A stretch of DNA of 64,000 nucleotides, taken from contig NZ_JQCF01000007.1 in assembly GCF_001438805.1 (NCBI RefSeq), forward strand, positions 62,001 to 126,000. Reading direction: 5' to 3'. Each line of letters opens with the position of its first letter. Position 1 is the first letter of the stretch. Made by a program: the position numbers and the translations under genes. Positions 36,802-46,445 of the stretch are shown here, piece after piece. The notes below the pieces were generated by a model. It was not told the DNA's origin. It did no database searches and saw nothing but the letters and a program-made list of their open reading frames with translations. The DNA is from Companilactobacillus kimchiensis. GTDB taxonomy: Bacteria; Bacillota; Bacilli; Lactobacillales; Lactobacillaceae.

Positions 36802-37353
36802 ATAGCAAGAGAAGCAAGAGAAACAAAAGAACAATTATTAAATGATCAAATACGTGCTAAAGAAGTTAGATTGATTGCTGATAATGGTGACCAACTTGGT
36901 GTTAAACCATTACCAGAAGCACTACATTTGGCTGAAACAAGTAATATGGACTTAGTTCTAATGTCACCTGGTGCAAAACCACCAGTTGCCAAAATTATGG
37001 ACTATGGTAAATATAAGTTCGACCTTCAAAAGAAGGATCGTGAAGCACGTAAGCGACAGAAAACTGTTAGTCTAAAAGAAGTACGTTTGAGTCCGACTAT
37101 TGAAGCTAATGACTTTAATACCAAGCTTAATAATGCTCGTAAGTTTTTAGCTAAGGGTGATAAAGTTAAAGTTTCTCTTCGCTTTAGGGGTAGAGCAATT
37201 ACTCATAAAGAGATAGGTAAGAAAGTCTTAGATAAAGCTGCTGAAGAACTAAAAGATGTTTCAACAGTAACTTCAAGACCTAAGATGGACGGTCGTAGTA
37301 TGTTTTTGATGCTTGATCCAATTAACGCTAAAGATAACAAAAAGAAGAAATAG
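36802..37353 (+). CDS. infC: Translation initiation factor IF-3, predicted AUA start
   Basis: 183 residues. IF-3 keeps ribosomal subunits apart and proofreads the start codon. N- and C-domain signatures are complete ([26 protein letters not shown]; the C-domain [11 protein letters not shown]). No ATG, GTG or TTG gives a full N-domain. The only position that does is ATA 36802, nine bases after GGAGG, reading [17 protein letters not shown] later TTG (36871) would delete the family-conserved N-terminal helix. Non-AUG starts that IF-3 itself discriminates against are the known autoregulatory device of infC (AUU in Escherichia coli). Confidence 0.9.
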   Translation: MAREARETKEQLLNDQIRAKEVRLIADNGDQLGVKPLPEALHLAETSNMDLVLMSPGAKPPVAKIMDYGKYKFDLQKKDREARKRQKTVSLKEVRLSPTIEANDFNTKLNNARKFLAKGDKVKVSLRFRGRAITHKEIGKKVLDKAAEELKDVSTVTSRPKMDGRSMFLMLDPINAKDNKKKK

Positions 37354-37366
37354 TGGAGGGATTTTC

Positions 37367-37564
37367 ATGCCTAAACAAAAGACACACCGCGCTTCAGCAA
37401 AGAGATTCAAGAAAACTGCTAATGGTGGTTGGAAGAGAATGCACGCTTACACAAGTCACCGTTTCCACGGTAAGACAAAGAAGCAACGTCGCCAATTGGC
37501 TAAACCAGGTATGGTTAGTTCAAGTGATATGAAACGTATCAAGCAAATGTTAGCTACATACTAA
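37367..37564 (+). CDS. rpmI: 50S ribosomal protein L35
   Basis: 65 residues, highly basic ([17 protein letters not shown]...[18 protein letters not shown]), matching bL35 throughout. ATG 37367 follows GTGGAGGG; the longer frame start at 37313 lies inside infC. It is the middle gene of infC-rpmI-rplT. Confidence 0.97.
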   Translation: MPKQKTHRASAKRFKKTANGGWKRMHAYTSHRFHGKTKKQRRQLAKPGMVSSSDMKRIKQMLATY

Positions 37565-37599
37565 TTATTTATTCTGTATAATCAAAAGGAGGAGTCATT

Positions 37600-37956
37600 A
37601 TGCCACGTGTAAAAGGTGGAACAGTAACTCGCAAACGTCGTAAAAAGGTTTTAAAATTAGCTAAGGGATATCGTGGATCAAAACATATCACTTTCAAAGC
37701 AGCACATACACAAATCATGGTTTCATATCGTTATGCATTCCGTGATCGTCGTCAAGTTAAGCGTGATTTCCGTAAGATCTGGATCGCAAGAATTAACGCT
37801 GCTGCAAGAATGAATGAAATCAGCTACAGCAAACTTATGCATGGTTTGAAATTAGCTAATGTTGATATCAACCGTAAAATGTTGGCTCAAATTGCTATTG
37901 AAGATCCAAAAGCATTTACAAGTTTTGTAGATACAGCTAAGAAAGCTTTAGCTTAA
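37600..37956 (+). CDS. rplT: 50S ribosomal protein L20
   Basis: 118 residues, basic, full-length bL20 ([29 protein letters not shown]). It binds 23S rRNA early in assembly and feeds back on the operon leader. The ribosome site is AAAGGAGGAG. A 15-bp terminator follows. Confidence 0.97.
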   Translation: MPRVKGGTVTRKRRKKVLKLAKGYRGSKHITFKAAHTQIMVSYRYAFRDRRQVKRDFRKIWIARINAAARMNEISYSKLMHGLKLANVDINRKMLAQIAIEDPKAFTSFVDTAKKALA

Positions 37957-37960
37957 ATTT

Positions 37961-38000
37961 AAAAACGTAATTTGGATAAATGCCAAATTACGTTTTTTTA
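37961..38000 (+). terminator. Terminator of the infC-rpmI-rplT operon
   Basis: Perfect 15-bp arms 37961-37975 and 37983-37997 are followed by T. Confidence 0.9.
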
Positions 38001-38027
38001 CTAATTAGCAGAGATGAGGATTAAATT

Positions 38028-38555
38028 ATGTTTAAACCGTATATTATGCTTGATAAAATAACTGATATTAGTGTTAAGGATTTGCAAGAACTTAATATTA
38101 CAACTATCATGACAGATTTGGATAATACTTTGCTGCCATGGAATAGTGACAAATACGATTTATCACTTCGTAAATGGCTGAACGTAATGGCCCAGAATAA
38201 TATTGAAGTTATGATTGTTTCTAACAATAGTTATGAACGGGTGGAGAAGGCTGTCAGCGAGTTGCCAGTCAGTATTGTGGCTCGGGCTGTTAAACCTTTA
38301 CCATTTGTGATTATGAGTCATATTAAAGAAGAAAATATTAACCCTGAAAATGTCTTGTTTGTTGGTGATCAGGTTATGACCGATGTTTTAGCCGGAAACA
38401 TGGCGAAATTAAAGACGGTTTTGGTCAGACCATTGATCAAGACTGATGCCAAAAAAACGCGAGTTAATAGATTTTTTGAACGTCCCATTTTAAAAGCGAT
38501 GCAAAAACGTGATAAAAATTTATATTGGAAGGATTCATTAAATGACAGAAAATAA
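38028..38555 (+). CDS. yqeG: YqeG family HAD IIIA-type phosphatase
   Basis: 175 residues with HAD motif I DLDNTLLPW, motif II VSNNS and the Asp-containing VFVGDQVMTDVLAGN. Related to phosphatidylglycerophosphatase-like HADs; the substrate in lactobacilli is unproven. It overlaps yqeH by 14 bases and starts a nine-gene operon conserved across Bacilli. Confidence 0.93.
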   Translation: MFKPYIMLDKITDISVKDLQELNITTIMTDLDNTLLPWNSDKYDLSLRKWLNVMAQNNIEVMIVSNNSYERVEKAVSELPVSIVARAVKPLPFVIMSHIKEENINPENVLFVGDQVMTDVLAGNMAKLKTVLVRPLIKTDAKKTRVNRFFERPILKAMQKRDKNLYWKDSLNDRK

Positions 38556-39663
38556 TGAACCATTATACTGTATAGGCTGTGGTGCCCAACTTCAAACAGA
38601 TGATAAAGAGAAGCCGGGTTATATCCAACCATCAACTTTACAAAAATATACAGAAACTGACGATGATTCTAGAGAATTACTTTGTAAGAGATGTTTTAGA
38701 TTGCGTAATTACAACGAGATCACGGATGTTGATGTATCTGACGATGACTTTGTTAAATTGTTAGATTCAATCGCAGATGAGGATGCACTAGTTGTGAACG
38801 TAGTTGATATCTTTGATTACGAAGGAAGTGTTATCCCAGGATTACAACGTTTTGTCGGTGATAAGAAGATTTTGGTCGTTGGTAATAAGGTTGATTTGTT
38901 ACCAGCCTCAGTTAATGAAAATCGTTTATTAAACTGGATGCAACAAAAGAGTAAAGAAAATGGTATCAAGTCAGTTGATCAAATCATGGTTTCCGCTGTT
39001 AAAGGAACTAACATTGATGAATTGATGGATATGATTGAAAAATACCGTGATGGTAAGGATGTTTATGTTGTTGGAACAACTAATACTGGTAAATCAACTT
39101 TGATCAACCGGATCATTAGTTCTAACTCCGATGTAAAAGATTTGATCACCACTTCAAGATTTCCTGGTACAACTTTGGATCGGATTGATATTCCCTTAGA
39201 TGATGGTCACAACTTGATCGACACTCCCGGAATTATTCACCGTTACCAATTAGCTCACTACTTGAACGCTCAAGATCTAAAGACAGTAACACCTAAGAAA
39301 CCTTTGCGTCCTGCTACATTCCAATTGCGTGATAGTCAGACAATTTTCGTTGCTGGTTTAGCTAGATTTGATTTTCTAGATTACAAAACAAACGTAACTT
39401 TCTACGTTAACCAAGGCTTGCCATTACACAGAACTAAGACTGAAAATGCTGATGATTTTTATGCTAAACATTTAGGCGATATTCTAGCACCACCAACTGA
39501 TGTCAAAGAATTTCCTGAATTTAAGAGTCAAATCTTTTCAGCTCATGAAAAATCAGATATTGTTATCTATGGTTTGGGTTGGTTAACTATTCCTGCTGGA
39601 AGTAAAGTTAAAGCCTATGTTCCAGATGGTGTACATGTCTCAATTAGAAATGCAATTATTTAA
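38542..39663 (+). CDS. yqeH: Ribosome biogenesis GTPase YqeH
   Basis: 373 residues. An N-terminal zinc finger (CIGCGA ... LCKRCFRLRNYNE) precedes a circularly permuted GTPase: G4 NKVD comes before G1 GTTNTGKST and G3 DTPG. The C-terminal domain probably binds RNA. It is needed for 30S assembly in Bacillus. The start ATG follows AAGGATT within the yqeG end. Confidence 0.95.
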   Translation: MTENNEPLYCIGCGAQLQTDDKEKPGYIQPSTLQKYTETDDDSRELLCKRCFRLRNYNEITDVDVSDDDFVKLLDSIADEDALVVNVVDIFDYEGSVIPGLQRFVGDKKILVVGNKVDLLPASVNENRLLNWMQQKSKENGIKSVDQIMVSAVKGTNIDELMDMIEKYRDGKDVYVVGTTNTGKSTLINRIISSNSDVKDLITTSRFPGTTLDRIDIPLDDGHNLIDTPGIIHRYQLAHYLNAQDLKTVTPKKPLRPATFQLRDSQTIFVAGLARFDFLDYKTNVTFYVNQGLPLHRTKTENADDFYAKHLGDILAPPTDVKEFPEFKSQIFSAHEKSDIVIYGLGWLTIPAGSKVKAYVPDGVHVSIRNAII

Positions 39664-39673
39664 GGAGAACTAA

Positions 39674-39988
39674 ATGATAATTAAAGGTAAAAAGAATCGT
39701 TATTTGAGAAGTAAGGCTGCTACTATGAAACCAGCTTTACAAGTTGGACGTGAAGGCATCAGTGAAAACTTGCTTAATCAATTTGAAACATTGATTGAAA
39801 GAACTGAACTTATCAAAGTTTCATTATTACAAAATACTGCTGTTGAACCACAAGATTTAATCGATGCCTTGTATGAATTTGATACAAACATTGTCCCTAT
39901 TCAAACAATTGGTTCAAAGATGGTTTTTTATAAGAAAGCTTCTAAAATCAAGAATCGTAAATATTCGTTAGAACTAGAAAATATTTAA
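39674..39988 (+). CDS. yhbY: YhbY-type RNA-binding protein (CRM domain)
   Basis: 104 residues, single CRM domain (RSKAATMKPALQVGREGISENLL; the GxxG-type loop is partly degenerate). Associated with pre-50S particles in other bacteria. Ten bases after yqeH, with AAGGAG. Confidence 0.93.
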   Translation: MIIKGKKNRYLRSKAATMKPALQVGREGISENLLNQFETLIERTELIKVSLLQNTAVEPQDLIDALYEFDTNIVPIQTIGSKMVFYKKASKIKNRKYSLELENI

Positions 39989-40005
39989 ACTTAAGTGATG
40001 AGAAT

Positions 40006-40650
40006 ATGAATACTAAAACTCAAAAACAATTATTAACTAAAGCAAAATTGGAATTTCATAGTAACTTTCCCAAAAGGCATGTTGGAATCCTTGGGGGAAC
40101 ATTTAATCCAATTCATTTGGGACATTTGGTTATTGGTGAACAGGTCTATGAACAACTCTGTCTAGATAAGGTTTTATTTTTACCTGACAAAGTTCCACCT
40201 CATCGTGGAGTTCACAAAACTATTCCCGAAATCAATAGTGATGATCGAGTCAATATGATCAAACTGGCTATTAGAAATAATATGCACTTTGATCTGGATA
40301 TGACCGACATTAAGCGTGGTGGTGTGAGTTATACTTATGAAACCATTCGAATGTTGAAAGAATTGAACCCTAATACCGAATACTACTTTATTGTTGGTGG
40401 TGATATGGTGGAGAATCTTCCTAAATGGTCACATATTGATGAATTAGTACAAATGGTTCATTTTGTTGGAGTTTGTCGAAAAGGTTTTGAGAAAAAGTCG
40501 AAATATCCTATACTTTGGGTAAATACTCCTGAACTGGAGATCAGTTCGAGTATGATCCGCCAGCGAGTTCGAGAACATAAATCCATTAAATATTTAGTTC
40601 CTGATGATGTCGCTTGGTACATAAAGGATAGGGGACTTTACAATGACTGA
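40006..40650 (+). CDS. nadD: Nicotinate-nucleotide adenylyltransferase NadD
   Basis: 214 residues. The nucleotidyltransferase motif GGTFNPIHLGHL (HxGH) and the C-terminal ISSSMIRQRV are diagnostic. It converts nicotinate mononucleotide to deamido-NAD with ATP. An N-terminal extension of about 20 residues precedes the core. It overlaps yqeK by 8 bases. Confidence 0.95.
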   Translation: MNTKTQKQLLTKAKLEFHSNFPKRHVGILGGTFNPIHLGHLVIGEQVYEQLCLDKVLFLPDKVPPHRGVHKTIPEINSDDRVNMIKLAIRNNMHFDLDMTDIKRGGVSYTYETIRMLKELNPNTEYYFIVGGDMVENLPKWSHIDELVQMVHFVGVCRKGFEKKSKYPILWVNTPELEISSSMIRQRVREHKSIKYLVPDDVAWYIKDRGLYND

Positions 40651-41245
40651 TTTTAATTATGATACAATCAAAAGCGATTTGAATCGTGATGAGATCTTAA
40701 GTAGAATGCAGGATACCTTGAGTGATTATCGCTATACACATTGTTTGCGGGTTGAAAAAGTTTGTCGTGGATTAGCTGCTGAATATGATGGTGATGTAGC
40801 TCGGGCTGGGTTAGCCGGCTTGCTGCATGACTATGCTAAGGAACGTAGTGACCAGGAATTCATTGATGTCATTAAAAATAATGATTTAGATCCTAAATTG
40901 TTGAATTATAATAATGCTGTCTGGCATGGAATTGTCGGTGCAGAAATTATTAAAGACGAGTTGGGTATCTATGATGAAGATGTTCTAAACGCCGTTAGAA
41001 GACACACTGTTGGATCAACTAACATGACCCAAGTGGATAAATGTGTTTTCGTCGGGGACTTTATCGAACCAGAACGTGATTTTCCGGGAATCAATGAAGC
41101 TCGGAACTATGCCAAGAAATCACTTGATTCAGCGGTAGCGTTCGAATTGAAACATTCATTGCAACACTTAGTAAGTAAAAATAGAGAAATTTATCCAGAA
41201 ACTTTTATTAGTTATAACTATTGGATCACTAAAGGAGATTTATAA
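40643..41245 (+). CDS. yqeK: YqeK family HD-domain hydrolase (Ap4A symmetrical hydrolase)
   Basis: 200 residues; HD-domain metal ligands are HCLRVEK, LLHDYAKE and WHGIVGA followed by RRHTVGS. Characterised family members symmetrically cleave diadenosine tetraphosphate. The start overlaps nadD and the stop is followed within 2 bases by rsfS. Confidence 0.93.
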   Translation: MTDFNYDTIKSDLNRDEILSRMQDTLSDYRYTHCLRVEKVCRGLAAEYDGDVARAGLAGLLHDYAKERSDQEFIDVIKNNDLDPKLLNYNNAVWHGIVGAEIIKDELGIYDEDVLNAVRRHTVGSTNMTQVDKCVFVGDFIEPERDFPGINEARNYAKKSLDSAVAFELKHSLQHLVSKNREIYPETFISYNYWITKGDL

Positions 41246-41246
41246 T

Positions 41247-41606
41247 TTGGACTCAAAAAATATTATGGAAATTGCTGTTAAAGCAGCAGACGAAAAACAC
41301 GCTAATGACATTAAGGTTTTAAATATCAGCGAGGTAAGTATCGTAGCTGATTATTTTGTAATCATGGATGCTGGATCACAACGCCAAGTTGATGCTATTG
41401 TTCAATCAGTTTTGGACAAAGCCGGCGAAAATGACGTTGAAATTGGACACGTTGAGGGAAATCGTAACTCTGATTGGGTTTTGATTGATCTTCACGATGT
41501 TATTATTCATGTCTTCACAGCAGAACAACGTGATTTCTACAACTTGGAAAAACTTTGGTCAAATGCTAAAGAAGTTGATATTTCAAACTTGGTAACTGAA
41601 GAATGA
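41247..41606 (+). CDS. rsfS: Ribosomal silencing factor RsfS
   Basis: 119 residues. It binds L14 and blocks subunit joining when nutrients are scarce. Typical features are the N-terminal AVKAADEKHANDIKVLNI and the core ADYFVIMDAGSQRQVDAI, with GNRNSDWVLIDLHDVIIHVF near the end. TTG start after AAAGGAGA. Four-base overlap with the next gene. Confidence 0.95.
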   Translation: MDSKNIMEIAVKAADEKHANDIKVLNISEVSIVADYFVIMDAGSQRQVDAIVQSVLDKAGENDVEIGHVEGNRNSDWVLIDLHDVIIHVFTAEQRDFYNLEKLWSNAKEVDISNLVTEE

Positions 41607-42334
41607 TCTATAACTCATTTGCACGTGTTTACAGTGAATTGATGGACGACTCACTATACGCCAGATGGGCCAAGTACGTCGAAAATCAAACATCATCAGA
41701 TAATAAAAAATTACTAGATGTGGCCTGTGGAACCGGTGATTTAACGATTCTTTTGGCTGATAAATTTGATGTAACTGGAACTGATTTGTCTGAAGAGATG
41801 TTAAAAATTGCTGATGAAAAAGCTAAAAAAGCTCAACAAACAATTCCGTTTGTAGCCAGTAATATGATGGATCTATTTGATTTTGACAAATTTGATGTCA
41901 TTACTTGTTTTGATGACTCGATTTGTTATCTCAAAGATGAAGATGAATTGGCTGTGACGTTTAATCAAGCTTATGAACATTTAAATGATGGTGGTAAGTA
42001 TCTTTTTGATGCTCATTCGTTGTATCAGATGGATGAAGTTTTCCCAGGTTATATGTTTAATCACCGAACAGAGGATTCTGCTTTTATGTGGAATAGTTTT
42101 GAAGGTGATTATCCGCACAGTATTGAACATGAATTGACCTTCTTTAATTGGAATGAGAAAATTCAAGGTTATTCGGTCAACACTGAGCTTCACAAGGAGA
42201 GAACTTATCCCATTGAAACCTTTGTTATGATCTTAAAAGATATTGGTTTTAAAAATGTTCAAGTGAGTTCCGACTTTGGTGAATCTGAAGTTAAAGATGA
42301 TTCAACCCGTTGGTTTTTCGCTGCTGAAAAATAG
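41603..42334 (+). CDS. YqeM class I SAM-dependent methyltransferase
   Basis: 243 residues, with motif I LLDVACGTGDLTILLA and the acidic GTDLSEEML. Belongs to the YqeM branch, whose substrate is unknown. ATG overlaps the rsfS stop (ATGA). Operon position as in Bacillus yqeGHIJKLM. Confidence 0.9.
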   Translation: MIYNSFARVYSELMDDSLYARWAKYVENQTSSDNKKLLDVACGTGDLTILLADKFDVTGTDLSEEMLKIADEKAKKAQQTIPFVASNMMDLFDFDKFDVITCFDDSICYLKDEDELAVTFNQAYEHLNDGGKYLFDAHSLYQMDEVFPGYMFNHRTEDSAFMWNSFEGDYPHSIEHELTFFNWNEKIQGYSVNTELHKERTYPIETFVMILKDIGFKNVQVSSDFGESEVKDDSTRWFFAAEK

Positions 42335-42342
42335 AGGATCTT

Positions 42343-43443
42343 ATGACAAACATTTATGGTTTTATTGCCGAATTTAATCCGTTTCACAATGGTCATAAAT
42401 TGTTCATTGATTCGATCAAACAAAAATATCACCCTGATGTATTAATTGCTGTTATGTCTGGCAATTTTGTTCAACGGGGTGATTTTGCCATTTTGGATAA
42501 ATGGGACCGAGCTCAATTAGCAGTCGATAATGGTGTGGATTTAGTAGTTGAATTACCATTAGCATATGCCGTTGAACCAGCCGAGTTTTTTGCAAAAGGG
42601 GCAGTCGAATTATTGCATTTATTAGGCATTGATACGTTAGTTTTTGGGACTGAGGAACAGGTCGATTTTGTTGATATTACCAAAAAAATGCTTCAGGCTG
42701 ATGGTGAGTTTCAACAAGATTACCAAAAAAACTCAGCTGATAATTTAACTGCCTACTATCGATCAATGGGGATTGATGTTTCAAAGTTACCGAATCAATT
42801 ATTAGGTTTGAATTATGTTCGACAAATTCAGAAACATAATTATGATATTGGAGTTGCTACAATTAAACGAACTGCGAATGATTTTAGTGCAACTAAGATC
42901 AGGCAACTTTATCATCAACAGAAATCAATTACTGGTCTAGCTCCAGAAATGACGCAAGAATTTTTGAGCAGACAAAAAGTAGTTACTTGGTCTGATTATT
43001 TTCCATATTTGAAATATCAAATCATTAATTCATCGGTGATTGAACTGCAGCAAATCTATCAAATGGTCGAAGGTTTGGAGAATAAATTAAAAAAAGAGAT
43101 TGTTAGCAGTAATAATTTCGAACAATTTATTGAACAAGTTAAATCAAAACGCTATACTATGGCACGACTCAGACGTTTAATGCTCTATACATTGTTGAAT
43201 GTCAAAGAGTCAGAAATTAATAATGTTTATAAAAATCCTTATCTGCGTATATTAGGTTTTAATTCAACTGGTCAAAGATATTTAAATTCTTTGAAAAAGA
43301 ATGAATTACCTCTAATTACTCGGGTCGGAAAAAATGAAAAACAAACACTTGATTTGGAAATAAGAGCGGATCGAATTCGCCAGCTTGTGACCGATCAGGA
43401 ACAAAATTTTGGAAAAATACCTTATATGAAAGGGGTAAATTAA
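42343..43443 (+). CDS. tmcAL: tRNA(Met) cytidine acetate ligase TmcAL (YlbM)
   Basis: 366 residues. It makes N4-acetylcytidine at the wobble base of elongator tRNA-Met from acetate and ATP. The N-terminal nucleotidyltransferase-like AEFNPFHNGHKLFI, VMSGNFVQRGDFA, VELPLAYAVEPAEFFA and the later FSATKIR are diagnostic. It overlaps the DUF177 gene by one base (TAATG). Confidence 0.95.
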   Translation: MTNIYGFIAEFNPFHNGHKLFIDSIKQKYHPDVLIAVMSGNFVQRGDFAILDKWDRAQLAVDNGVDLVVELPLAYAVEPAEFFAKGAVELLHLLGIDTLVFGTEEQVDFVDITKKMLQADGEFQQDYQKNSADNLTAYYRSMGIDVSKLPNQLLGLNYVRQIQKHNYDIGVATIKRTANDFSATKIRQLYHQQKSITGLAPEMTQEFLSRQKVVTWSDYFPYLKYQIINSSVIELQQIYQMVEGLENKLKKEIVSSNNFEQFIEQVKSKRYTMARLRRLMLYTLLNVKESEINNVYKNPYLRILGFNSTGQRYLNSLKKNELPLITRVGKNEKQTLDLEIRADRIRQLVTDQEQNFGKIPYMKGVN

Positions 43444-44009
43444 TGCTAAATTGGGATGTTCAAGACGTTCGTCGTTATAAAGACAAACCTTTTGAATTTG
43501 AGGAAAAACTTGATTTAACTGAGGAACTGAAAACACGTTCAAAAGAAGATATTTTGGATGCCACTCCAGTCGAAGTTAAGGGTCAATTATTCAACGACAA
43601 TGGCTTAGTTATATCTGATGTGAAAGTAAAGACAATTTTAAAGGTGCCTTCAACGAGAAGTTTATTACCTGTCGAATTGCCGGTTGATATCAGAATTAAT
43701 GAAGCTTATAACATCGATGATGTTGCTACTGATGATTTAGAAAATCTAGAGGATAGTAATGTTATTATTACAATTGATGATGAGAATCCAACCATCAATG
43801 TTTATGAATCAATCATTGATAATATTTTGTTGAGTATTCCTTCAAAAGTTTTGACTAAGAAAGAAGAGCAAGATAATATCATGCCTTCTGGTAAAAACTG
43901 GGAAGTTCTTTCTGAAGATGAGTTTAAAAAACAAAAAGAAGAAGAGCATGTAAATCCAGAATTTGCGAAATTAAAAGATTTATTTAAAAATAATAGTGAA
44001 GAGGAGTAG
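43443..44009 (+). CDS. yceD: YceD family protein (DUF177)
   Basis: 188 residues, acidic, matching the DUF177/YceD family associated with 23S rRNA and L32 in many bacteria. The family's usual partner rpmF (L32) is absent here: a terminator overlaps the stop and gnd follows. Coupled to tmcAL. Confidence 0.88.
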   Translation: MLNWDVQDVRRYKDKPFEFEEKLDLTEELKTRSKEDILDATPVEVKGQLFNDNGLVISDVKVKTILKVPSTRSLLPVELPVDIRINEAYNIDDVATDDLENLEDSNVIITIDDENPTINVYESIIDNILLSIPSKVLTKKEEQDNIMPSGKNWEVLSEDEFKKQKEEEHVNPEFAKLKDLFKNNSEEE

Positions 44010-44036
44010 TTTTTATATACTCCTTTTTTATTTTTT
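44002..44036 (+). terminator. Terminator of the yqeG-yceD operon
   Basis: Arms AGGAGTA (44002-44008, overlapping the stop codon) and TACTCCT (44018-44024) are followed by T runs. Confidence 0.8.
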
Positions 44037-44080
44037 TGTTAAGATTAGACTGTGAACAAAAATCGGAGGTAATTATTATA

Positions 44081-45505
44081 ATGGCAAAACCACAAATTGG
44101 TGTTATTGGTATGGCTGTAATGGGTAAGAATCTTGCCCTAAATATTGAAAGCCGTGGATATGAAGTTGCTATCTATAACCGTACAGGTTCAAAGACTAAA
44201 GCGGTTGTTGAAGAGCATCCAGAAAAGAAACTAGTTCCAAGTTATACAATTGAGGATTTCGTTGATTCACTAGAAAAACCACGTCGTATTATGATGATGG
44301 TTAAAGCTGGTGCTGGTACTGACGCTGTTATCAATGAATTAGTACCTTTACTTGATAAAGGTGACGTTTTGATTGATGGTGGTAATACATTCTTCGAAGA
44401 TACTGTTGAACGTAACAAACGTTTGGACAAGTCTGGTATTAACTTTATCGGAATGGGAGTTTCTGGTGGTGAACTTGGTGCACTCCAAGGTCCTTCATTG
44501 ATGCCCGGTGGTCAAAAAGAAGCTTATGACTTGGTTGCTCCTATTTTGGAACAAATCTCAGCCAAAGCTGACGAAGACGGTGCTCCATGTGTTACATATA
44601 TCGGACCAAATGGTGCCGGTCATTATGTAAAGATGGTCCACAATGGTATTGAATATGGTGATATGGAACTTATTTCAGAAAGTTACAACTTATTGAAGCA
44701 CTTGTTTAACAATGATGTTAACAAGATTGCTGATGTCTTTAATGATTGGAACAAGGGTGAACTATCAAGTTATTTGATTGACATCACTGCTCAAATTTTG
44801 ACAAGAAAAGACGATGAAGGCACAGACGACTACATCGTTAACAAGATCATGGATAAAGCTGGTAACAAGGGTACTGGTAAGTGGAGTTCACAAAGTGCTC
44901 TAGAACTTGGTGTTCCACAATCATTGATCACTGAATCAGTTTACTCACGTTATGTTTCTGCTTACAAAGATGAACGTGTTAATGCAAGTAAAGTTTTGCC
45001 AGCACCTGAAACAAAACCCGTTATCAAAGATGTTGACGACCTAGTTGCCAAGATCCGTAAGGCACTTTACTTCAGTAAAATCATCAGTTATGCTCAAGGA
45101 TTTGCCCAAATGAAGGCAGCTTCAGATCACTACGATTGGGACCTACAATATGGTAAAATCGCTCAAATCTGGCGTGCTGGATGTATTATTCGTGCTCAAT
45201 TCTTACAAAATATTACTGATGCCTATGACAAAGATCCAAAATTAGATAACTTGTTATTAGACGATTACTTCAAGGGTATCGTTAAAGAATATCAATCAGA
45301 TGTTCGTGACGTAATTAGCTATGCTGTTCAAGCTGGTATTCCTGTTTCTGGATTCATGGCTGCTATTTCTTACTACGATCAATATCGTTCAGAAGTACTA
45401 CCAGCTAACTTGATTCAAGCACAAAGAGATTACTTCGGTGCTCATACTTATGAGAGAAACGATAAACCAGGTACATTCCACTATACTTGGTACGAAGAAC
45501 AATAA
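44081..45505 (+). CDS. gnd: 6-phosphogluconate dehydrogenase, decarboxylating
   Basis: 474 residues. It oxidises 6-phosphogluconate to ribulose-5-phosphate plus CO2, central to the phosphoketolase/pentose phosphate route. The NADP-binding [16 protein letters not shown], the substrate motif [19 protein letters not shown] and the catalytic Lys in [18 protein letters not shown] are intact. ATG 44081 follows CGGAGGT; the frame start at 44036 overlaps the previous terminator. Confidence 0.97.
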   Translation: MAKPQIGVIGMAVMGKNLALNIESRGYEVAIYNRTGSKTKAVVEEHPEKKLVPSYTIEDFVDSLEKPRRIMMMVKAGAGTDAVINELVPLLDKGDVLIDGGNTFFEDTVERNKRLDKSGINFIGMGVSGGELGALQGPSLMPGGQKEAYDLVAPILEQISAKADEDGAPCVTYIGPNGAGHYVKMVHNGIEYGDMELISESYNLLKHLFNNDVNKIADVFNDWNKGELSSYLIDITAQILTRKDDEGTDDYIVNKIMDKAGNKGTGKWSSQSALELGVPQSLITESVYSRYVSAYKDERVNASKVLPAPETKPVIKDVDDLVAKIRKALYFSKIISYAQGFAQMKAASDHYDWDLQYGKIAQIWRAGCIIRAQFLQNITDAYDKDPKLDNLLLDDYFKGIVKEYQSDVRDVISYAVQAGIPVSGFMAAISYYDQYRSEVLPANLIQAQRDYFGAHTYERNDKPGTFHYTWYEEQ

Positions 45506-45538
45506 TCATTGTTTTAATTTATGAAAATTAATTAAAAT

Positions 45539-45578
45539 AACCTCCATTTTACGATTTTTGTAGAGTGGGGGTTTTGTT
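45539..45578 (+). terminator. Terminator of gnd
   Basis: Arms 45539-45552 and 45560-45573 pair over 14 bp with wobble pairs, then a T-rich stretch. Confidence 0.75.
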
Positions 45579-45633
45579 ATTGGTTGAAAAAAATATGCGC
45601 AAGAACCAATTTTAAAGAAATAAAAATAAAAGC

Positions 45634-45662
45634 TTGTCTTCTTTTAATTTTTGCTATATGTT
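45634..45662 (+). promoter_or_regulatory. Predicted promoter of the two-component operon
   Basis: TTGTCT (45634-45639) and TATGTT (45657-45662) have a 17-base spacer. The start codon is ~95 bases downstream, leaving an AT-rich leader. Confidence 0.5.
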
Positions 45663-45758
45663 AAAATCATTAGTGCATTGCCAAAAGCGTGACATATTTT
45701 AATTAATGATTAAGCTATGATTAAAGATAATTTAATATTTTGTGTATAGGAGATACGT

Positions 45759-46445
45759 ATGGCTAAAATACTTGTTATTGAAGACGAAGAGAATATGGCA
45801 AAATTTGTTCAACTCGAACTTCAACATGAGAACTATGAAGTAACCGTTGAACGTGATGGTAGATCCGGCCTCGAAGCAGCTTTATCTGAAGATTGGGATT
45901 TGATCCTTCTTGATTTAATGCTACCCGAGTTAAATGGTATCGAAGTTTGCCGTCGTATTCGTCAAGAGAAGAATACCCCAATTATTATGATGACTGCCCG
46001 TGATTCGATCATTGATCGTGTATCTGGATTAGACCATGGTGCTGACGATTATATCGTTAAGCCTTTTGCAATTGAGGAATTGTTGGCTAGAATTCGGGCC
46101 TTATTAAGACGAATCGATCTTGATATCGATGTAACTAGAAATAATGATCAAGTTTTGAAATACAAGAACTTAGTGATCGACAAGACCACTCAAACTTTGA
46201 AACGTAATGGTGAAGTGATCGATTTGACCCGTCGCGAATATGATCTGTTGAGTGCTCTAATGGAAAATGTTGGCACAGTTTTGAGCCGTGATGATTTACT
46301 AGAACGTGTTTGGGGAACAGGTTCTTCAACTGAAACTAACGTTGTTGATGTTTATATCAAATATCTTAGAAATAAGATCGATCGAGCAGGAGCGCCAAGT
46401 TATATTTCTACGGTTCGTGGTAAAGGGTACGTGATGCGTCGATGA
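45759..46445 (+). CDS. OmpR/PhoB-type response regulator (ArlR/CovR-like)
   Basis: 228 residues. The receiver domain has EDEE near the N-terminus, the phosphoacceptor Asp in LILLDLMLPELNG (about residue 51) and the conserved Lys in DDYIVKPF. The C-terminal winged helix shows DLTRREYDLLSALMEN and SYISTVRGKGYVMRR. The sequence is closest in feel to ArlR/CovR regulators of cell-surface genes, but targets are unknown. Overlaps the kinase gene by four bases. Confidence 0.92.
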   Translation: MAKILVIEDEENMAKFVQLELQHENYEVTVERDGRSGLEAALSEDWDLILLDLMLPELNGIEVCRRIRQEKNTPIIMMTARDSIIDRVSGLDHGADDYIVKPFAIEELLARIRALLRRIDLDIDVTRNNDQVLKYKNLVIDKTTQTLKRNGEVIDLTRREYDLLSALMENVGTVLSRDDLLERVWGTGSSTETNVVDVYIKYLRNKIDRAGAPSYISTVRGKGYVMRR

